39,136 nt of DNA. It comes from T1Sed10-7 sp040904745. Its GTDB lineage: Bacteria; Actinomycetota; Nitriliruptoria; Nitriliruptorales; Nitriliruptoraceae. The stretch covers positions 1 to 39,136 of the forward strand of contig JBBDSW010000080.1 in the NCBI GenBank assembly GCA_040904745.1. Direction: 5' to 3'. This document shows, one piece after another, positions 1-9,314 of the stretch. The notes under the pieces are model-generated. The model ran no database searches, was not told the DNA's origin, and saw only the letters and a list, made by a program, of their open reading frames with translations. Made by a program: the position numbers and the translations under genes. Each line of letters opens with the position of its first letter. Positions within the stretch are counted from its first letter, which is position 1.

Positions 1-423
1 CCGGACGAGGAGGTCCCGGCCTACGACACCGCGGACGGCCAGGCGCCGGCCGAGGAGCGCCCCCGCCAACGGCACCCGTTCGAGGATCTGCCGTTGGAGG
101 AGGACGGGATGCCGTCCTCGGAGGACCTCATGAACGGCCTGCGGGCCGTCGTGGATCCGGAGATCGGCTACAACATCGTCGATCTGGGCCTGGTCTACGA
201 GGTCACCAAGCCGGAGCGCGGCTACGCCCACGTGCTGATGACGCTCACCTCCATGGGCTGTCCCCTGACCGAGGTGATCCACCAGCAGTGCTCGGTCATC
301 CTCGGTGCGATGCCCGGCGTGGACCGGGTCGAGGTGGAGTTCACCTTCACCCCGCCGTGGGCCACCGACATGATCGCCGACTACGTCCGTGAGGAACTCC
401 GGGCGATGGGCATGAACGTCTGA
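1..423 (+). CDS. SufT-like DUF59/MIP18-family Fe-S assembly protein (5' end outside the window)
   Basis: The frame is open from the first base, so the gene probably begins outside the window; 140 codons are visible. The first 35 or so residues are acidic and low in complexity. The rest is one DUF59 (MIP18/PaaD-like) domain with the family motif DPEIGYNIVDLGLVYEV and the conserved cysteine in TSMGCPL. Proteins of this family help mature iron-sulfur proteins, and in actinobacteria a DUF59 gene usually closes the suf operon. The likely context is therefore a suf operon to the left, which cannot be seen here. TTG at 94 and ATG at 109 are possible internal starts, but the continuous upstream frame argues for a longer protein or a fusion. 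Confidence 0.8.
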   Translation, partial: PDEEVPAYDTADGQAPAEERPRQRHPFEDLPLEEDGMPSSEDLMNGLRAVVDPEIGYNIVDLGLVYEVTKPERGYAHVLMTLTSMGCPLTEVIHQQCSVILGAMPGVDRVEVEFTFTPPWATDMIADYVREELRAMGMNV

Positions 424-441
424 GTTCGCACTGTTCTCCCT

Positions 442-461
442 GTCCCGCCCGGGTACGGGAC
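442..461 (+). terminator. possible terminator hairpin after the SufT-like gene
   Basis: GTCCCG and CGGGAC form a 6-bp stem with an 8-base loop, 19 bases after the stop codon. There is no T tract, so termination is only a guess. Confidence 0.25.
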
Positions 462-525
462 GCGCGACACCGCACACTCGCCGGCCACACCCCGTGCGTC
501 CACAACCTGCCTGAGGAGTCCTCGC

Positions 526-1701
526 GTGGTTCGTCCCGTCGTCGATCGTCGTGCACCGCTGTCCCACGACGAGATCGCGCGTTACTCGCGCCATCTGATC
601 ATCCCCGACGTCGCGATGGAGGGGCAGGAGCGCCTCAAGGCGGCCCGGGTGCTCCTGGTGGGCACCGGTGGTCTCGGCTCGCCGTTGGCTCTCTACCTCG
701 CCGCTGCCGGGGTCGGCACGATCGGCCTGGTCGACGACGACGTGGTCGATGCCTCCAACCTGCAACGGCAGATCATCCACGGGACCTCCGACATCGGCAC
801 CCACAAGGTCGACTCGGCGCGGGCCTCCATCGAGGAGATCAACCCCCACGTCGAGGTCGTCGAACACCGTACGTTCCTGACCTCGGAGAACGCGCTGGAG
901 GTGCTCGCTGGCTACGACCTCGTCATCGACGGCACCGACAACTTCCCGACCCGCTACCTCGTCAACGACGCCTGCGTGCTCCTCGGGATCCCGAACGTCT
1001 ACGGCTCCATCTTCCGCTTCGAGGGGCAACTCAGCGTCTTCTACGCGAAGGAGGGCCCCTGCTACCGGTGCATGTTCCCGGAACCCCCGCCGCCGGGGAT
1101 GGTGCCCAACTGCGCCGAGGGTGGTGTGCTCGGGATCATGGCCGGCCACATCGGCACGGCGCAGGGCATCGAGGGCATCAAGCTGATCACCGGCATCGGT
1201 GAGCCGATGATCGGGCGGCTCGGGCTCTACGACGCGCTCGCGCAGGAGTGGATGTACGTCAAGGTCAACAAGGACCCGGGCTGCCCGGTCTGCGGTGACG
1301 AACCCACGGTCACCGAACTGATCGACTACGAGGAGTTCTGCGGCATGCCGGCCCATGACGGTGCCGTCGAGGTGGATGCGTCCCTGGTGGACGTGGAGAT
1401 CCTGCCCACCGAGTACGCCGACATCGCCGACAAGCCCGACGTGGTCCTCCTCGACGTCCGGGAGCCGCACGAGTACGAGATCAACCGGATCCCGGACTCC
1501 ACGCTGATCCCGAAGGACAGCCTGGCTGGCAAGCTCTCCGAACTCGATCCCACCAAGGAGTACGTCGTCCACTGCAAGTCGGGTGTGCGTTCGCTCGACT
1601 CCACCGAGTTGCTGCGCGGCGCCGGCTTCCGCGCCCGCTCGATGCGTGGCGGCATCAACGCCTACAGCCGTCAGGTGGACAGCTCCATCCCCGTCTACTG
1701 A
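526..1701 (+). CDS. moeZ: MoeZ-type adenylyltransferase/sulfurtransferase (ThiF/MoeB domain plus rhodanese domain)
   Basis: The 391-residue protein has an E1-like ThiF/MoeB domain (about residues 15-270) and a C-terminal rhodanese domain (about 290-391). Visible motifs are the nucleotide loop GTGGLGSP (46-53), the VDASNLQRQ segment, the DGTDNF segment, zinc cysteine pairs C179/C182 and C253/C256, C196 in the catalytic-cysteine region, and the rhodanese active-site loop HCKSGVRS with Cys350. Such enzymes adenylate the C-terminal glycine of small sulfur carriers (MoaD, ThiS or CysO type) and pass sulfur to them for molybdopterin, thiamine or cysteine synthesis. No sulfur-carrier gene lies in the window, so the partner is unknown. 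GTG at 526 follows a GAGGAG ribosome site. The stop codon overlaps that of the convergent GH3 gene. Confidence 0.9.
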   Translation: MVRPVVDRRAPLSHDEIARYSRHLIIPDVAMEGQERLKAARVLLVGTGGLGSPLALYLAAAGVGTIGLVDDDVVDASNLQRQIIHGTSDIGTHKVDSARASIEEINPHVEVVEHRTFLTSENALEVLAGYDLVIDGTDNFPTRYLVNDACVLLGIPNVYGSIFRFEGQLSVFYAKEGPCYRCMFPEPPPPGMVPNCAEGGVLGIMAGHIGTAQGIEGIKLITGIGEPMIGRLGLYDALAQEWMYVKVNKDPGCPVCGDEPTVTELIDYEEFCGMPAHDGAVEVDASLVDVEILPTEYADIADKPDVVLLDVREPHEYEINRIPDSTLIPKDSLAGKLSELDPTKEYVVHCKSGVRSLDSTELLRGAGFRARSMRGGINAYSRQVDSSIPVY

Positions 1702-4127
1702 TCCCGGCGGGCTGCGAGCTGGTCGATCACCTCGGAGACACGGCCGCGCACGCGGCCGTTGAGGAGTCCCACGAGGGCATCGATGGCCTTCAGCGGCGGG
1801 CGGCCCCCGCCCATCAGCGGGAGCGCGCGTAGTGGGGCCTCGGAGATGACCGACTCGAACATCCGACGGGTGGCCGCGTCGTCCTCCGGCACGGTCCGCG
1901 CCACCTCCCGGGTGGCTGCGGTGGTCAACAGCTGACGGATCCGACGCCCGAGGGGGGTGGCGTCCAGGTCGGCGACCGGGGTGTTGCGGTGGAAGGGCTG
2001 CACCGGATCGGGGGTCGGGACCTCGGTGCCGAGCCAGGCCGCGAACTCGGTGTCGTCGGCCGTCCACCCGGTCGGCGCCGTCACCGGCGTCGGCTGGTCC
2101 TCGGATGCGATCGCCACCGTCGCGCGTAGCCGGACATCGGTCGACGAGGCGGCCAGCAGGATTTCGAAGCTGCCGGCCTCCACGAGCCAGGCCCGCTGCC
2201 TGACGTCGTAGGTCGCGAAGGAACGTCGGTCCAGTGGCAGCGTGACCCGCTCGCTCTCTCCTGGCTCCAGGGCGACCTTCGCGAAGCCCTTGAGTTCCTT
2301 GTCCGGGCGCCACACCGAGGAGTCAACAGCACGGACGTAGAGCTGTACGACCTCGCTCCCGGCCCGCTCACCGGTGTTGCGGACGGTCACCGACACCGTC
2401 ACGTCCGTGCCGTCCTGCTCGGTGTCGAGATCCTCGTAGACGAAGCTCGTGTAGCTCAACCCGTGCCCGAAGGGGAAGGCCGCGGGAACCCCGGCGGTGT
2501 CGTGGAACCGGTAGCCGACGAGGAGTCCTTCGCGGTACTCGATCTGCTTCGGGTGAGAAGCGAAGTACGCATCGGCCGGGAGATCGCTCGCGGCCACGGG
2601 GAAGGACTCTGCGAGGCGGCCGCCGGGTTCGGCTGCACCGGTGAGGACGTCGGCCAGTGCCGAACCGCCCGCCTGCCCGCCGAGGTAGGCCTCGATGATC
2701 GCTGCCGCCCGGTCGCTCCAGGGCAGCAGCAGGGGCGCCCCGTTCTGGAGGATCACGACCGTGGGGGTCCCCGTCGCCAGGACGGCTTCGATCAGCCGGG
2801 TGTGACCGTCGGGGAGGTCGAGATGGCTGCGGTCGAACCCCTCGGACTCGTAGCGTCCCGGGAGCCCGGCCACCACGATCGCGACCCCGGCCTGCTCCGC
2901 GGCGGCGCTCGCGTCCGCGATGAGCTGGTCGGTCGTGGCGCCAGTGACCGGGTCGTAGCCAGGCACGTACTCCAGGCGTGCGCGATCGTCGAGCCGCGCT
3001 CCCAGCGACGTCCGGAGGTCGTCCAGTCGGGTCGGCTCCACCTGGGAACTGCCGGCTCCCTGGAACCGGGGACTCCTCGCGAAGGCGCCGATGAGGGCCA
3101 CCGTGTCGACGTCTGCCAGGGGATCCGGGTCGAGGGGGAGCGTGCCGTCGTTGGTGAGGAGGACGGTGCCGGCAGCAGCGGCCCGACGGGCCAGGGCGTG
3201 GTGCTCCGCGCGGTCGAAGGTGGCTTCGGCGTCCCGATGTGCTGCCGCGCGGATCGAGAGCTCGATGACCCGCGCGGCGGAGCGGTCGATCGCGGCCTCG
3301 TCCAACTCCCCAGCCGCGACGGCGTTACGGACCTCGGCGTCGAACGTCCCGTTGCTGCCTGGCATCTCGAGATCGCAGCCCGCCCGGGTCGCGACCACGC
3401 GGTCGTTGAGCCCACCCCAGTCGCTCATGACCAGCCCGTCGAAACCCCAGGTCTCGCGCAGGAGGTCCTGGAGCAGCCACGCATGATCGGAGCAGTAGGT
3501 GCCGTTCAGACGGTTGTAGGCCGTCATCACGGTCCAAGGGTGACCTTCGCGGACCGCGATCTCGAAGGCGGTCAGCTCCAGCTCCCGCAGGGTCCGCTCG
3601 TCGACGACCGTGTCGATCACCATCCGGTAGGTCTCTTGCTGGTTCGCCGCGAGGTGTTTGAGACAGGCTCCGGTCCCCTCGTCCTGGATCCCGGTGATCA
3701 GCGCGGCCGCGAGGCGCCCAGCCAGGAGAGGGTCCTCGCTCAGGTACTCGAAGTTGCGGCCACCTGCCGGATGACGCTTGAGGTTCACGCCCGGCCCGAG
3801 GAGCACGGCGACCTGCTCCACCCGAGCTTCACGACCCAGCGCCCGTCCGACCTCGGTGAGCAGCTCGGTGTCCCAGCTGGCGGCCAGGGTGACCGCGGTC
3901 GGGAAGCAGGTCGCTGGCACGGCACCCGTGATGCCGGCGTGGTCGCCCCCGTCGGCCTCTTTGCGGAGCCCGTGGGGACCATCGGCGACCATGATCGGTG
4001 GCAATCCCGCGCTCGGGACGCCTGCGAGGTGCCACTTGTCGGCCCCGGAGAGCAGCCGGATCCGGTCCTCCAAGGGGAGCCCGGAGAGGATGCGGTCGAC
4101 GTCGCTCCTCGGGTACTCAGTCGGCAT
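1695..4127 (-). CDS. glycoside hydrolase family 3 beta-glucosidase
   Basis: The 810-residue protein has the usual GH3 layout: an N-terminal barrel with VADGPHG, GRNFEYLSEDP and KHLAANQQE, the nucleophile motif VMSDWGG with Asp236, a central alpha/beta sandwich (about 310-530), and a fibronectin type III-like domain (about 575-680). It lacks a signal peptide, so it probably splits imported beta-glucosides or cellobiose-type sugars inside the cell. The substrate cannot be read from the sequence. ATG at 4127 lies within the last codons of the MOSC gene, an 11-bp overlap, so the two are probably translationally coupled at the end of the thiamine operon. About 110 residues after the Fn3-like domain, up to the C-terminus, have no motif I recognise. 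Confidence 0.9.
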   Translation of the reverse strand: MPTEYPRSDVDRILSGLPLEDRIRLLSGADKWHLAGVPSAGLPPIMVADGPHGLRKEADGGDHAGITGAVPATCFPTAVTLAASWDTELLTEVGRALGREARVEQVAVLLGPGVNLKRHPAGGRNFEYLSEDPLLAGRLAAALITGIQDEGTGACLKHLAANQQETYRMVIDTVVDERTLRELELTAFEIAVREGHPWTVMTAYNRLNGTYCSDHAWLLQDLLRETWGFDGLVMSDWGGLNDRVVATRAGCDLEMPGSNGTFDAEVRNAVAAGELDEAAIDRSAARVIELSIRAAAHRDAEATFDRAEHHALARRAAAAGTVLLTNDGTLPLDPDPLADVDTVALIGAFARSPRFQGAGSSQVEPTRLDDLRTSLGARLDDRARLEYVPGYDPVTGATTDQLIADASAAAEQAGVAIVVAGLPGRYESEGFDRSHLDLPDGHTRLIEAVLATGTPTVVILQNGAPLLLPWSDRAAAIIEAYLGGQAGGSALADVLTGAAEPGGRLAESFPVAASDLPADAYFASHPKQIEYREGLLVGYRFHDTAGVPAAFPFGHGLSYTSFVYEDLDTEQDGTDVTVSVTVRNTGERAGSEVVQLYVRAVDSSVWRPDKELKGFAKVALEPGESERVTLPLDRRSFATYDVRQRAWLVEAGSFEILLAASSTDVRLRATVAIASEDQPTPVTAPTGWTADDTEFAAWLGTEVPTPDPVQPFHRNTPVADLDATPLGRRIRQLLTTAATREVARTVPEDDAATRRMFESVISEAPLRALPLMGGGRPPLKAIDALVGLLNGRVRGRVSEVIDQLAARRDQ

Positions 4128-4674
4128 GGCCGCTGCTCCTGGCTCGGTCGGGATCGTGGTCGTCTCCGGAGTCCTCTCCGGGCAGGGCGATCACCGTATC
4201 GCCGACCTGCAGCTGCCCTGACGTGCGGACCCGGGCGGTGAGTCCTCCATGGCCGCGCATCGCCTGGAAGCCACCTTCCCCCAGCGCCTCCTCCATCCGG
4301 GAGCACGGGTGACACCAACCGGACCCGGCGAACTCCACCTCGCCGATCAGGAAGCGTCGATCCTCGAGGGAGGCGAGGTTGATGCCGGTGATCACCAGGT
4401 TCCGGCGCAGGAGCGCCGGGTCGAGGTGATCGCGTCCGAGGAGCGCGGCGGCGACCGCGAGATGCTCGCCCTGGATCAGGGTGATCTGTCGCTTGGCCGA
4501 GGGATCGGGTCGGCGGCCCTCGGTGCGGTGATCGCCGCGGGGGCCGAGGCCAGCGAGCACCTCGACCGCTCGCACCGCGACCGGCGTCCCGCGACGCTCG
4601 GGTCTCAGGAGGATCGTGTCGAGGCGCCCACGCTGCGGCACGGTCTCGACCAACTCGCGGGTCGAGCGTTCCAT
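4117..4674 (-). CDS. MOSC-domain protein
   Basis: This 185-residue protein is a single MOSC (molybdenum cofactor sulfurase C-terminal) domain. It has QGEHLAVAAALLGRD, a region with RRNLVITGINL, and the hallmark cysteines in SGWCHPCSRMEEALG (Cys121 and Cys124), followed by AMRGHGGLTARV and VGDTV. MOSC proteins bind molybdenum cofactor or carry sulfur; the real substrate of small stand-alone ones is mostly unknown. ATG at 4674 has a GGAGGA ribosome site 5 bases upstream, which fixes the start against longer in-frame readings. It follows thiQ after 38 bases and overlaps the GH3 start, so it is probably the fifth gene of the riboswitch-led operon. No thiamine role is evident. Confidence 0.88.
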   Translation of the reverse strand: MERSTRELVETVPQRGRLDTILLRPERRGTPVAVRAVEVLAGLGPRGDHRTEGRRPDPSAKRQITLIQGEHLAVAAALLGRDHLDPALLRRNLVITGINLASLEDRRFLIGEVEFAGSGWCHPCSRMEEALGEGGFQAMRGHGGLTARVRTSGQLQVGDTVIALPGEDSGDDHDPDRARSSGHAD

Positions 4675-4712
4675 CGGTCCTCCGGGTGGTGGAGACGAAG
4701 GTGCCCCCGACG

Positions 4713-5783
4713 CTACTCCGAGCGGTCCGGATCCGGGGCGAGCAGGTGGATCCTCCCGGGGTCGAGCGCGAGCTCCACCTCGTCCCCGAGCTCCGGCACC
4801 GCACCTCGCCACACGGGAACGGCGAGCATGCGCCCATCGGCGGTGTGCACCCGGACGCGCACGTGATCGCCGAGGAACCGGCGACTCATGACCTCCCCGG
4901 TGAGCGTGAGTTCGTGGGGCAGCGTCGGTGCCGATCGGCTCGCCAGCCGGAGCGCATCGGCGAGCAGCACGGCGAGCCCAGGGCCGGGTCCGGCGCCGGC
5001 GTCGGTGACGACGGACCGGTCGAGCTCGCGCCAGGGTGTGCTGACCGTCGCTGCGTGGACCTCGACCTCGATGAGGTGTTCGAGGCCGAGGAACCGGGCG
5101 ACGAAGGGTGTCGACGGTCCGTGCCACAACTCGCTCGGACCTCCCTGTTGGACGATGCGGCCCGCTCGCATGACCGCCACCCGATCCGCCAGCGACAGGG
5201 CCTCGTCCTGGTCGTGGGTGACGTAGACGACCGTGGTCCCGAGCTCCGCGAAGACCTCCGGGAGGTCCGCCAGCAGCCGGGTCTGCAGGGCGCGATCGAG
5301 CGAGCCGAGTGGTTCGTCCAGCATCAACAGCCGCGGTCGGGGCGCGATGGCGCGGGCCAAGGCGACCCGTTGCCGTTCACCACCCGAGAGCTCATCGACC
5401 TTGCGGTCGCCGGTCCCGGTGAGTCCCACCAGGTCGAGGGTCTCGCGCACACGCTGGTCGATCTCGGCGGGATCGGACCCGCGCATGCGCGGACCGAAGG
5501 CCACGTTGTCCGCGACGCTGCGGTGCGGGAACAAGGCGTGCTCCTGGAACATGAGTCCGACACCGCGCTCGTCCGGACGGAGCCCGGACAACGTGGTCCC
5601 GTCGAGGTGCACCGTCCCTGCCTGGAGCGGTTCCAGGCCGGCGATCCCGCGCAACAGGGTCGACTTCCCGCAGCCACTCGGGCCGAGTACGCACAGCACC
5701 TCGCCGTCGGCCGCCTGCAGCGTCAGGTCCGACACCACGACCGTGTCGCCGTAGGCCAGGGTGACGCCCGCGATCTCCAGCAT
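4713..5783 (-). CDS. thiQ: thiamine ABC transporter ATP-binding protein
   Basis: The 356-residue ATPase has Walker A GPSGCGKST (34-42), the Q-loop Gln80, signature LSGGERQRVALARA (from 132), Walker B LLMLDEP and the switch His190 (THDQDEAL). A C-terminal extension of about 130 residues looks like the TOBE domain of the MalK/PotA group, which is longer than in the short enterobacterial ThiQ. It should energise import through the fused permease encoded directly upstream; the start ATG overlaps the permease stop by one base (TGATG). The thiamine assignment rests on the TPP riboswitch, the neighbouring thiamine pyrophosphokinase and the ThiB-like binding protein, since the ATPase alone would not reveal its substrate. 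Confidence 0.88.
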   Translation of the reverse strand: MLEIAGVTLAYGDTVVVSDLTLQAADGEVLCVLGPSGCGKSTLLRGIAGLEPLQAGTVHLDGTTLSGLRPDERGVGLMFQEHALFPHRSVADNVAFGPRMRGSDPAEIDQRVRETLDLVGLTGTGDRKVDELSGGERQRVALARAIAPRPRLLMLDEPLGSLDRALQTRLLADLPEVFAELGTTVVYVTHDQDEALSLADRVAVMRAGRIVQQGGPSELWHGPSTPFVARFLGLEHLIEVEVHAATVSTPWRELDRSVVTDAGAGPGPGLAVLLADALRLASRSAPTLPHELTLTGEVMSRRFLGDHVRVRVHTADGRMLAVPVWRGAVPELGDEVELALDPGRIHLLAPDPDRSE

Positions 5784-7477
5784 CAGAAGCGGCCCACCTG
5801 GCCGACACGGAGGCGGTCTATCGCGAGGAGGGCGGCGGCGGTCAGGGCGGCGAGCAGGGTCGACATCGCCATCGCCTGCCCGAAGTTGGCCACACCGGGT
5901 CGTCCGAGCAGGCGGAAGATCGCGACGGGCATCGTCGGCAGGTTCGCACGGGCGACGAAGACGGTCGCGCCGAACTCGCCGACGGCGATCGCGAACGAGA
6001 ACCCTGCCGCGACCAGGAGCGCCCGACCGACGATCGGGAGGTCGACCTCGCGCCAGACGCGCGAGGGTGTGGCCCCCAGGACGGCGGCGGCCTCGCGCAG
6101 CCGTTGATCGATCGATCGGAGCACCGGAAGGAGCGTCCGGACCACGAACGGGGTCGCGATCAACGCCTGGGCGAGCGGCACGAGGAACGCCGAGCCTCTG
6201 AGATCCACCGGACGGTCGAGCGCGATGAGGAAGCCGAACCCGACCGTCACGGACGAGGTCCCCAGCGGAACCATCAGCGCACGGTCGAGCAGGCCCGTGA
6301 CACGGCCTCGGCCGAGCGTCGCGGCGGTAGCGGCGAGACCGCCCAGGACGAGCGCCACCAGGGTGGCGCTCACCCCGAACAGCAGGGAGTTGCGGACGGC
6401 CTCCGATGCCGGGACGGCGAGCACCGAGGTCGGCTGCCGGGAGAGCAACCGCGACCAGTTCCCCAGCCCGTAACCGGAAGCGGTGACGACGGACCGTTCG
6501 ATCAGCACGGCGATCGGCGCGAGGACGAGGACCGTGGCCAGCAGCAGGTTGCCGCGCAGGAGCCAGCGTTCACCGCCCGTGCGGGGGCGATGTCGGACCG
6601 CGGAGGAGGAGACGAGTCGCTGTTGGATCTCGGCCCGTCGCGAGAGGCGTCCGTACACGCTGAGCGCGGCGACCACCGCGATCATCTGGAGCAGGGCGAG
6701 GCTGGATGCCAACGGGAGATCGAGCAGTTGCGTGGTCGCCCGGTGGATCTCCACCTCGATCGTCGCCCGCCCTGGTCCGCCGAGGATCAGCACCACCCCG
6801 AAGGAGGTGAACGTGAACAGGAACACGATCGCCGCGGACGCGGCGATCGCCGGACGCAGCAGCGGCAGGGAGACCTCGCGGAACGCGCGCCACCGCGACG
6901 CGCCGAGCACCCGCGCGGCATCCTCGAGCCGGGGGTCGAGCATGGACCACAGGCCACCGACGGTCCTCACGACCACCGCGTAGTTGAAGAAGACGTGTGC
7001 GAGGAGGATCGCGGTGACCGTGCGGCGGAGGTCGAGCGTCGGCGCAGCCTCGCCGAGGATCGCGCCGAGGGCGGTGTTGACCGGGCTCTGGGGCCCGAGG
7101 AGCGCGAGGAAAGCCGATCCGACGACCACCGTAGGGAGCACGAAGGGGACGGTCACCCCGACCTGCAGCAAGCGACGGCCCCGGAACTCGAGCCGGGAGA
7201 GCACGTAGGCGCCCGGGAGTCCGACCGCCAGGGTCAGGACGGTGGAGACGATCGCCTGCCACAGCGTGAACCACGCCACGGAACGGACGGTCTCCTCCGT
7301 CAGTACGCGGGTGAGGACGCCCAGCTCGATCTGCCCCTCGGGTGCGAGCCCGGTGCCGATGATCGCGGAGACGGGCCAGACGAAGAACCAGCCGAGGAAG
7401 ACCACCGGCACGACCAGCAACGCGGCGACGGCGCCGGGACGCCCTCGCCGCGCCGTGGACGGCCGGACGTTCGTCAC
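5783..7477 (-). CDS. thiP: thiamine ABC transporter permease, two fused permease units
   Basis: The 564-residue membrane protein has about twelve hydrophobic segments in two homologous halves. Each half ends in the EAA loop that contacts the ATPase: EDAARVLGASRWRAFREVSLP (from about 185) and REAAAVLGATPSRVWREVDLP (from about 461). A fused double permease is typical of ThiP and of iron transporters of the FbpB type. It would carry thiamine or a phosphorylated form from the lipoprotein receptor into the cytoplasm. GTG at 7477 overlaps the binding-protein stop in the four bases GTGA, so the genes are probably translationally coupled. Ferric iron is the main alternative substrate, but the riboswitch argues for thiamine. 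Confidence 0.88.
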   Translation of the reverse strand: MTNVRPSTARRGRPGAVAALLVVPVVFLGWFFVWPVSAIIGTGLAPEGQIELGVLTRVLTEETVRSVAWFTLWQAIVSTVLTLAVGLPGAYVLSRLEFRGRRLLQVGVTVPFVLPTVVVGSAFLALLGPQSPVNTALGAILGEAAPTLDLRRTVTAILLAHVFFNYAVVVRTVGGLWSMLDPRLEDAARVLGASRWRAFREVSLPLLRPAIAASAAIVFLFTFTSFGVVLILGGPGRATIEVEIHRATTQLLDLPLASSLALLQMIAVVAALSVYGRLSRRAEIQQRLVSSSAVRHRPRTGGERWLLRGNLLLATVLVLAPIAVLIERSVVTASGYGLGNWSRLLSRQPTSVLAVPASEAVRNSLLFGVSATLVALVLGGLAATAATLGRGRVTGLLDRALMVPLGTSSVTVGFGFLIALDRPVDLRGSAFLVPLAQALIATPFVVRTLLPVLRSIDQRLREAAAVLGATPSRVWREVDLPIVGRALLVAAGFSFAIAVGEFGATVFVARANLPTMPVAIFRLLGRPGVANFGQAMAMSTLLAALTAAALLAIDRLRVGQVGRF

Positions 7478-8577
7478 CGCAGCACCGTGGAGGTCCAGTC
7501 CTCGATCCAGGCCTCACGGTTGTCACCGATGACCTCGGGGTCCAGTTCGAGTGGATCGCTCGGACGGACCGCATGCTCGACGAACACCTCGGGCAGTTCC
7601 GCCTCCTCGTTGACCGGGAAGACGAACATCGTCAGCGGCAGGTCCTCCTGGAAGGTCGGGCCGAGCAGGAAGTCGACCAACTCCTGCGCCTCTTCCTCGT
7701 GTTCGGTGGTCGCCAGGATCCCGACGAACTCGATCTGGCGGAAGCAGGACGCCTCGATGACCCCGGTCGGGGCGCGATCGGGCTCCTCCTCGGCGAAGTA
7801 GACCTCCGCCGGTGGACTGGAGGCGTAGGAGACGACCAGGGGCCGGTCCCCGTCCCCGGCGCCGCTGAACTCGTCGTAGTAGGCCTCGGACCAGCCGTCG
7901 GTCACGACGACGTCGTTCGCGACCAGTTCCTGCCAGAAGTCGAGGTAGCCGTCCTCACCGAAACGCTCGATCGTCGCCAGCAGGAACGCGAGGCCGGGGG
8001 AGGAGGTCGCCGGGTTCTGGACCGCGAGGAGCCCGTCGTAGGCCGGGTCGGTCAGATCCGCCAGGTCGGTCGGGAGGTCGACGTCCTCCTGCTCGAACCA
8101 CGCCACGTCATGGTTGAGGCAGACGTCACCGACGTCGACGGGCAGGGCCCGGAACTCGGGGTCGAGTTGGTACCGCTCCGGGATGTCCTCGAGTCGGGGG
8201 CTCTCGTAGGGGACGAACAGCTCCTCGTCGAGCGCGCGGGACAGGAACGTGTTGTCGACGCCGAACAGCAGATCGCCCTGCGGCGCGTCCTTGGTCAGGA
8301 TGGTCTGGTTCAACGCCGTGCCGGCATCGCCGAGCGGCACGACCGACACCTCGATGCCGGACTCCTCGGTGAAGGCCTCCAGCACGTCCTCGGAGACGTC
8401 GAAGGAGTCGTGGGTGAGGAGGGTGATCTCGCCATCGCCCTCCGCGGTGTCGTCGGTAGCGGGGTCCTCGCCTCCCTCGCCACAGGCGACGAGCAGCATC
8501 GCGGCCGCAGCGAGCCAGAGGAGGCGTGGACGAGGTCGGGGTGGTCGGGTTGGTGTGCCATGAGTGGTGCGCAACAT
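7474..8577 (-). CDS. thiB: thiamine ABC transporter substrate-binding lipoprotein
   Basis: The 367-residue protein starts with a positively charged stretch, a hydrophobic core and the lipobox LVAC (Cys32), so it should be exported and lipid-anchored. The mature part resembles ThiB/TbpA receptors: LLTHDSFDVSEDVLEAFTEE near the start, GDLLFGVDNTFLSRA, PVDVGDVCLNHD and LAVQNPATSSPGLAFLLATI. It should capture thiamine or its phosphates outside the membrane for the ThiP-ThiQ pair. ATG at 8577 lies 14 bases after the thiamine pyrophosphokinase stop with a GAGGA ribosome site, consistent with one transcript. Confidence 0.9.
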   Translation of the reverse strand: MLRTTHGTPTRPPRPRPRLLWLAAAAMLLVACGEGGEDPATDDTAEGDGEITLLTHDSFDVSEDVLEAFTEESGIEVSVVPLGDAGTALNQTILTKDAPQGDLLFGVDNTFLSRALDEELFVPYESPRLEDIPERYQLDPEFRALPVDVGDVCLNHDVAWFEQEDVDLPTDLADLTDPAYDGLLAVQNPATSSPGLAFLLATIERFGEDGYLDFWQELVANDVVVTDGWSEAYYDEFSGAGDGDRPLVVSYASSPPAEVYFAEEEPDRAPTGVIEASCFRQIEFVGILATTEHEEEAQELVDFLLGPTFQEDLPLTMFVFPVNEEAELPEVFVEHAVRPSDPLELDPEVIGDNREAWIEDWTSTVLR

Positions 8578-8591
8578 CGGTGTGGTCCTCG

Positions 8592-9308
8592 TCAGGGGTG
8601 TGCGGATGGATCGATCTCCGGACCGGGTTGCACGGCGATCAGGACGCCGTCGGCGATACCGACCGTCGCGTCCGTCCCGGTGAACTCGTTGCTGACACCG
8701 CGGGAGGAACCGGCCTGCAGGAGCGCGCCGGTGAGGGGGAAACGCAGACCGCTCGTGGTGACGCCCCGGGCCGGGCCGTGCGTCGCGAGCAGGCTGACCA
8801 GGTCACCCGGCCTGCCGGTGAGGGTGGCGAGGTCGCGGACCACCGTCACCACCGCGGGTCCGAGCAACGCGGTGATGCGGAGCTCGGCGTAGGCGGGCGC
8901 AGCCAGCAGTGCCACGTTGGCCAGCAGGTGGTCGAGACGCCCACCGTGGCCCCCGACCAGCGTCACCCGTGCCGGGCCGTCCCGCGCGACCGCGTCGAGC
9001 GCGATCGCCAGATCGGTCTGGTCCTTGTCGACCGGGTGCTCGTCGATCCGTGTGCCGGCATCACGAGCGGCCGCCAGCGCGACCGGATCGGCTGAGTCCA
9101 GATCGCCGACGATGAGGTCGACCGCCACATCGAGCGTCCTGGCGAGCCCGAGTCCACCGTCGGCGGCCACCACCTGCGTCACCGGTGGCAACGCTCGTGG
9201 GAGCGGGAGATCGACGGGATCGCCGCCAGCGAGCACGAGCACCTCGCGAGCCACGCCGCCTCGCTCACCGTCCTCTGAGCAAGGATCGGAGGGTCTGTGC
9301 GTTGGCAC
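8592..9308 (-). CDS. thiN: thiamine pyrophosphokinase
   Basis: This is thiamine pyrophosphokinase (thiamine + ATP to thiamine diphosphate + AMP), about 238 residues. Family motifs are VLVLAGGD, VVAADGG, VGDLDS, DKDQTDLAIAL, GGHGGRLDHLLAN and SSRGVSNEF. I chose GTG at 9308 because AGGGAGG, the last bases of the riboswitch, lies 8 bases upstream. Longer starts would lie inside the aptamer, and a later GTG directly before REVLVLAGG has a poorer ribosome site. As the first gene after the riboswitch and directly before thiB, it links import of thiamine to its activation, which makes this a salvage operon. No thiamine synthesis genes are in the window. Confidence 0.92.
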   Translation of the reverse strand: MPTHRPSDPCSEDGERGGVAREVLVLAGGDPVDLPLPRALPPVTQVVAADGGLGLARTLDVAVDLIVGDLDSADPVALAAARDAGTRIDEHPVDKDQTDLAIALDAVARDGPARVTLVGGHGGRLDHLLANVALLAAPAYAELRITALLGPAVVTVVRDLATLTGRPGDLVSLLATHGPARGVTTSGLRFPLTGALLQAGSSRGVSNEFTGTDATVGIADGVLIAVQPGPEIDPSAHP

Positions 9309-9314
9309 CGTGGT

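Noticed and set aside
2463..4241. Open frame of 592 codons on the plus strand opposite the GH3 gene
   Set aside because: It is antisense to a gene with clear family motifs. Its composition is that of a complement-strand frame in GC-rich DNA, and no domain is recognisable.
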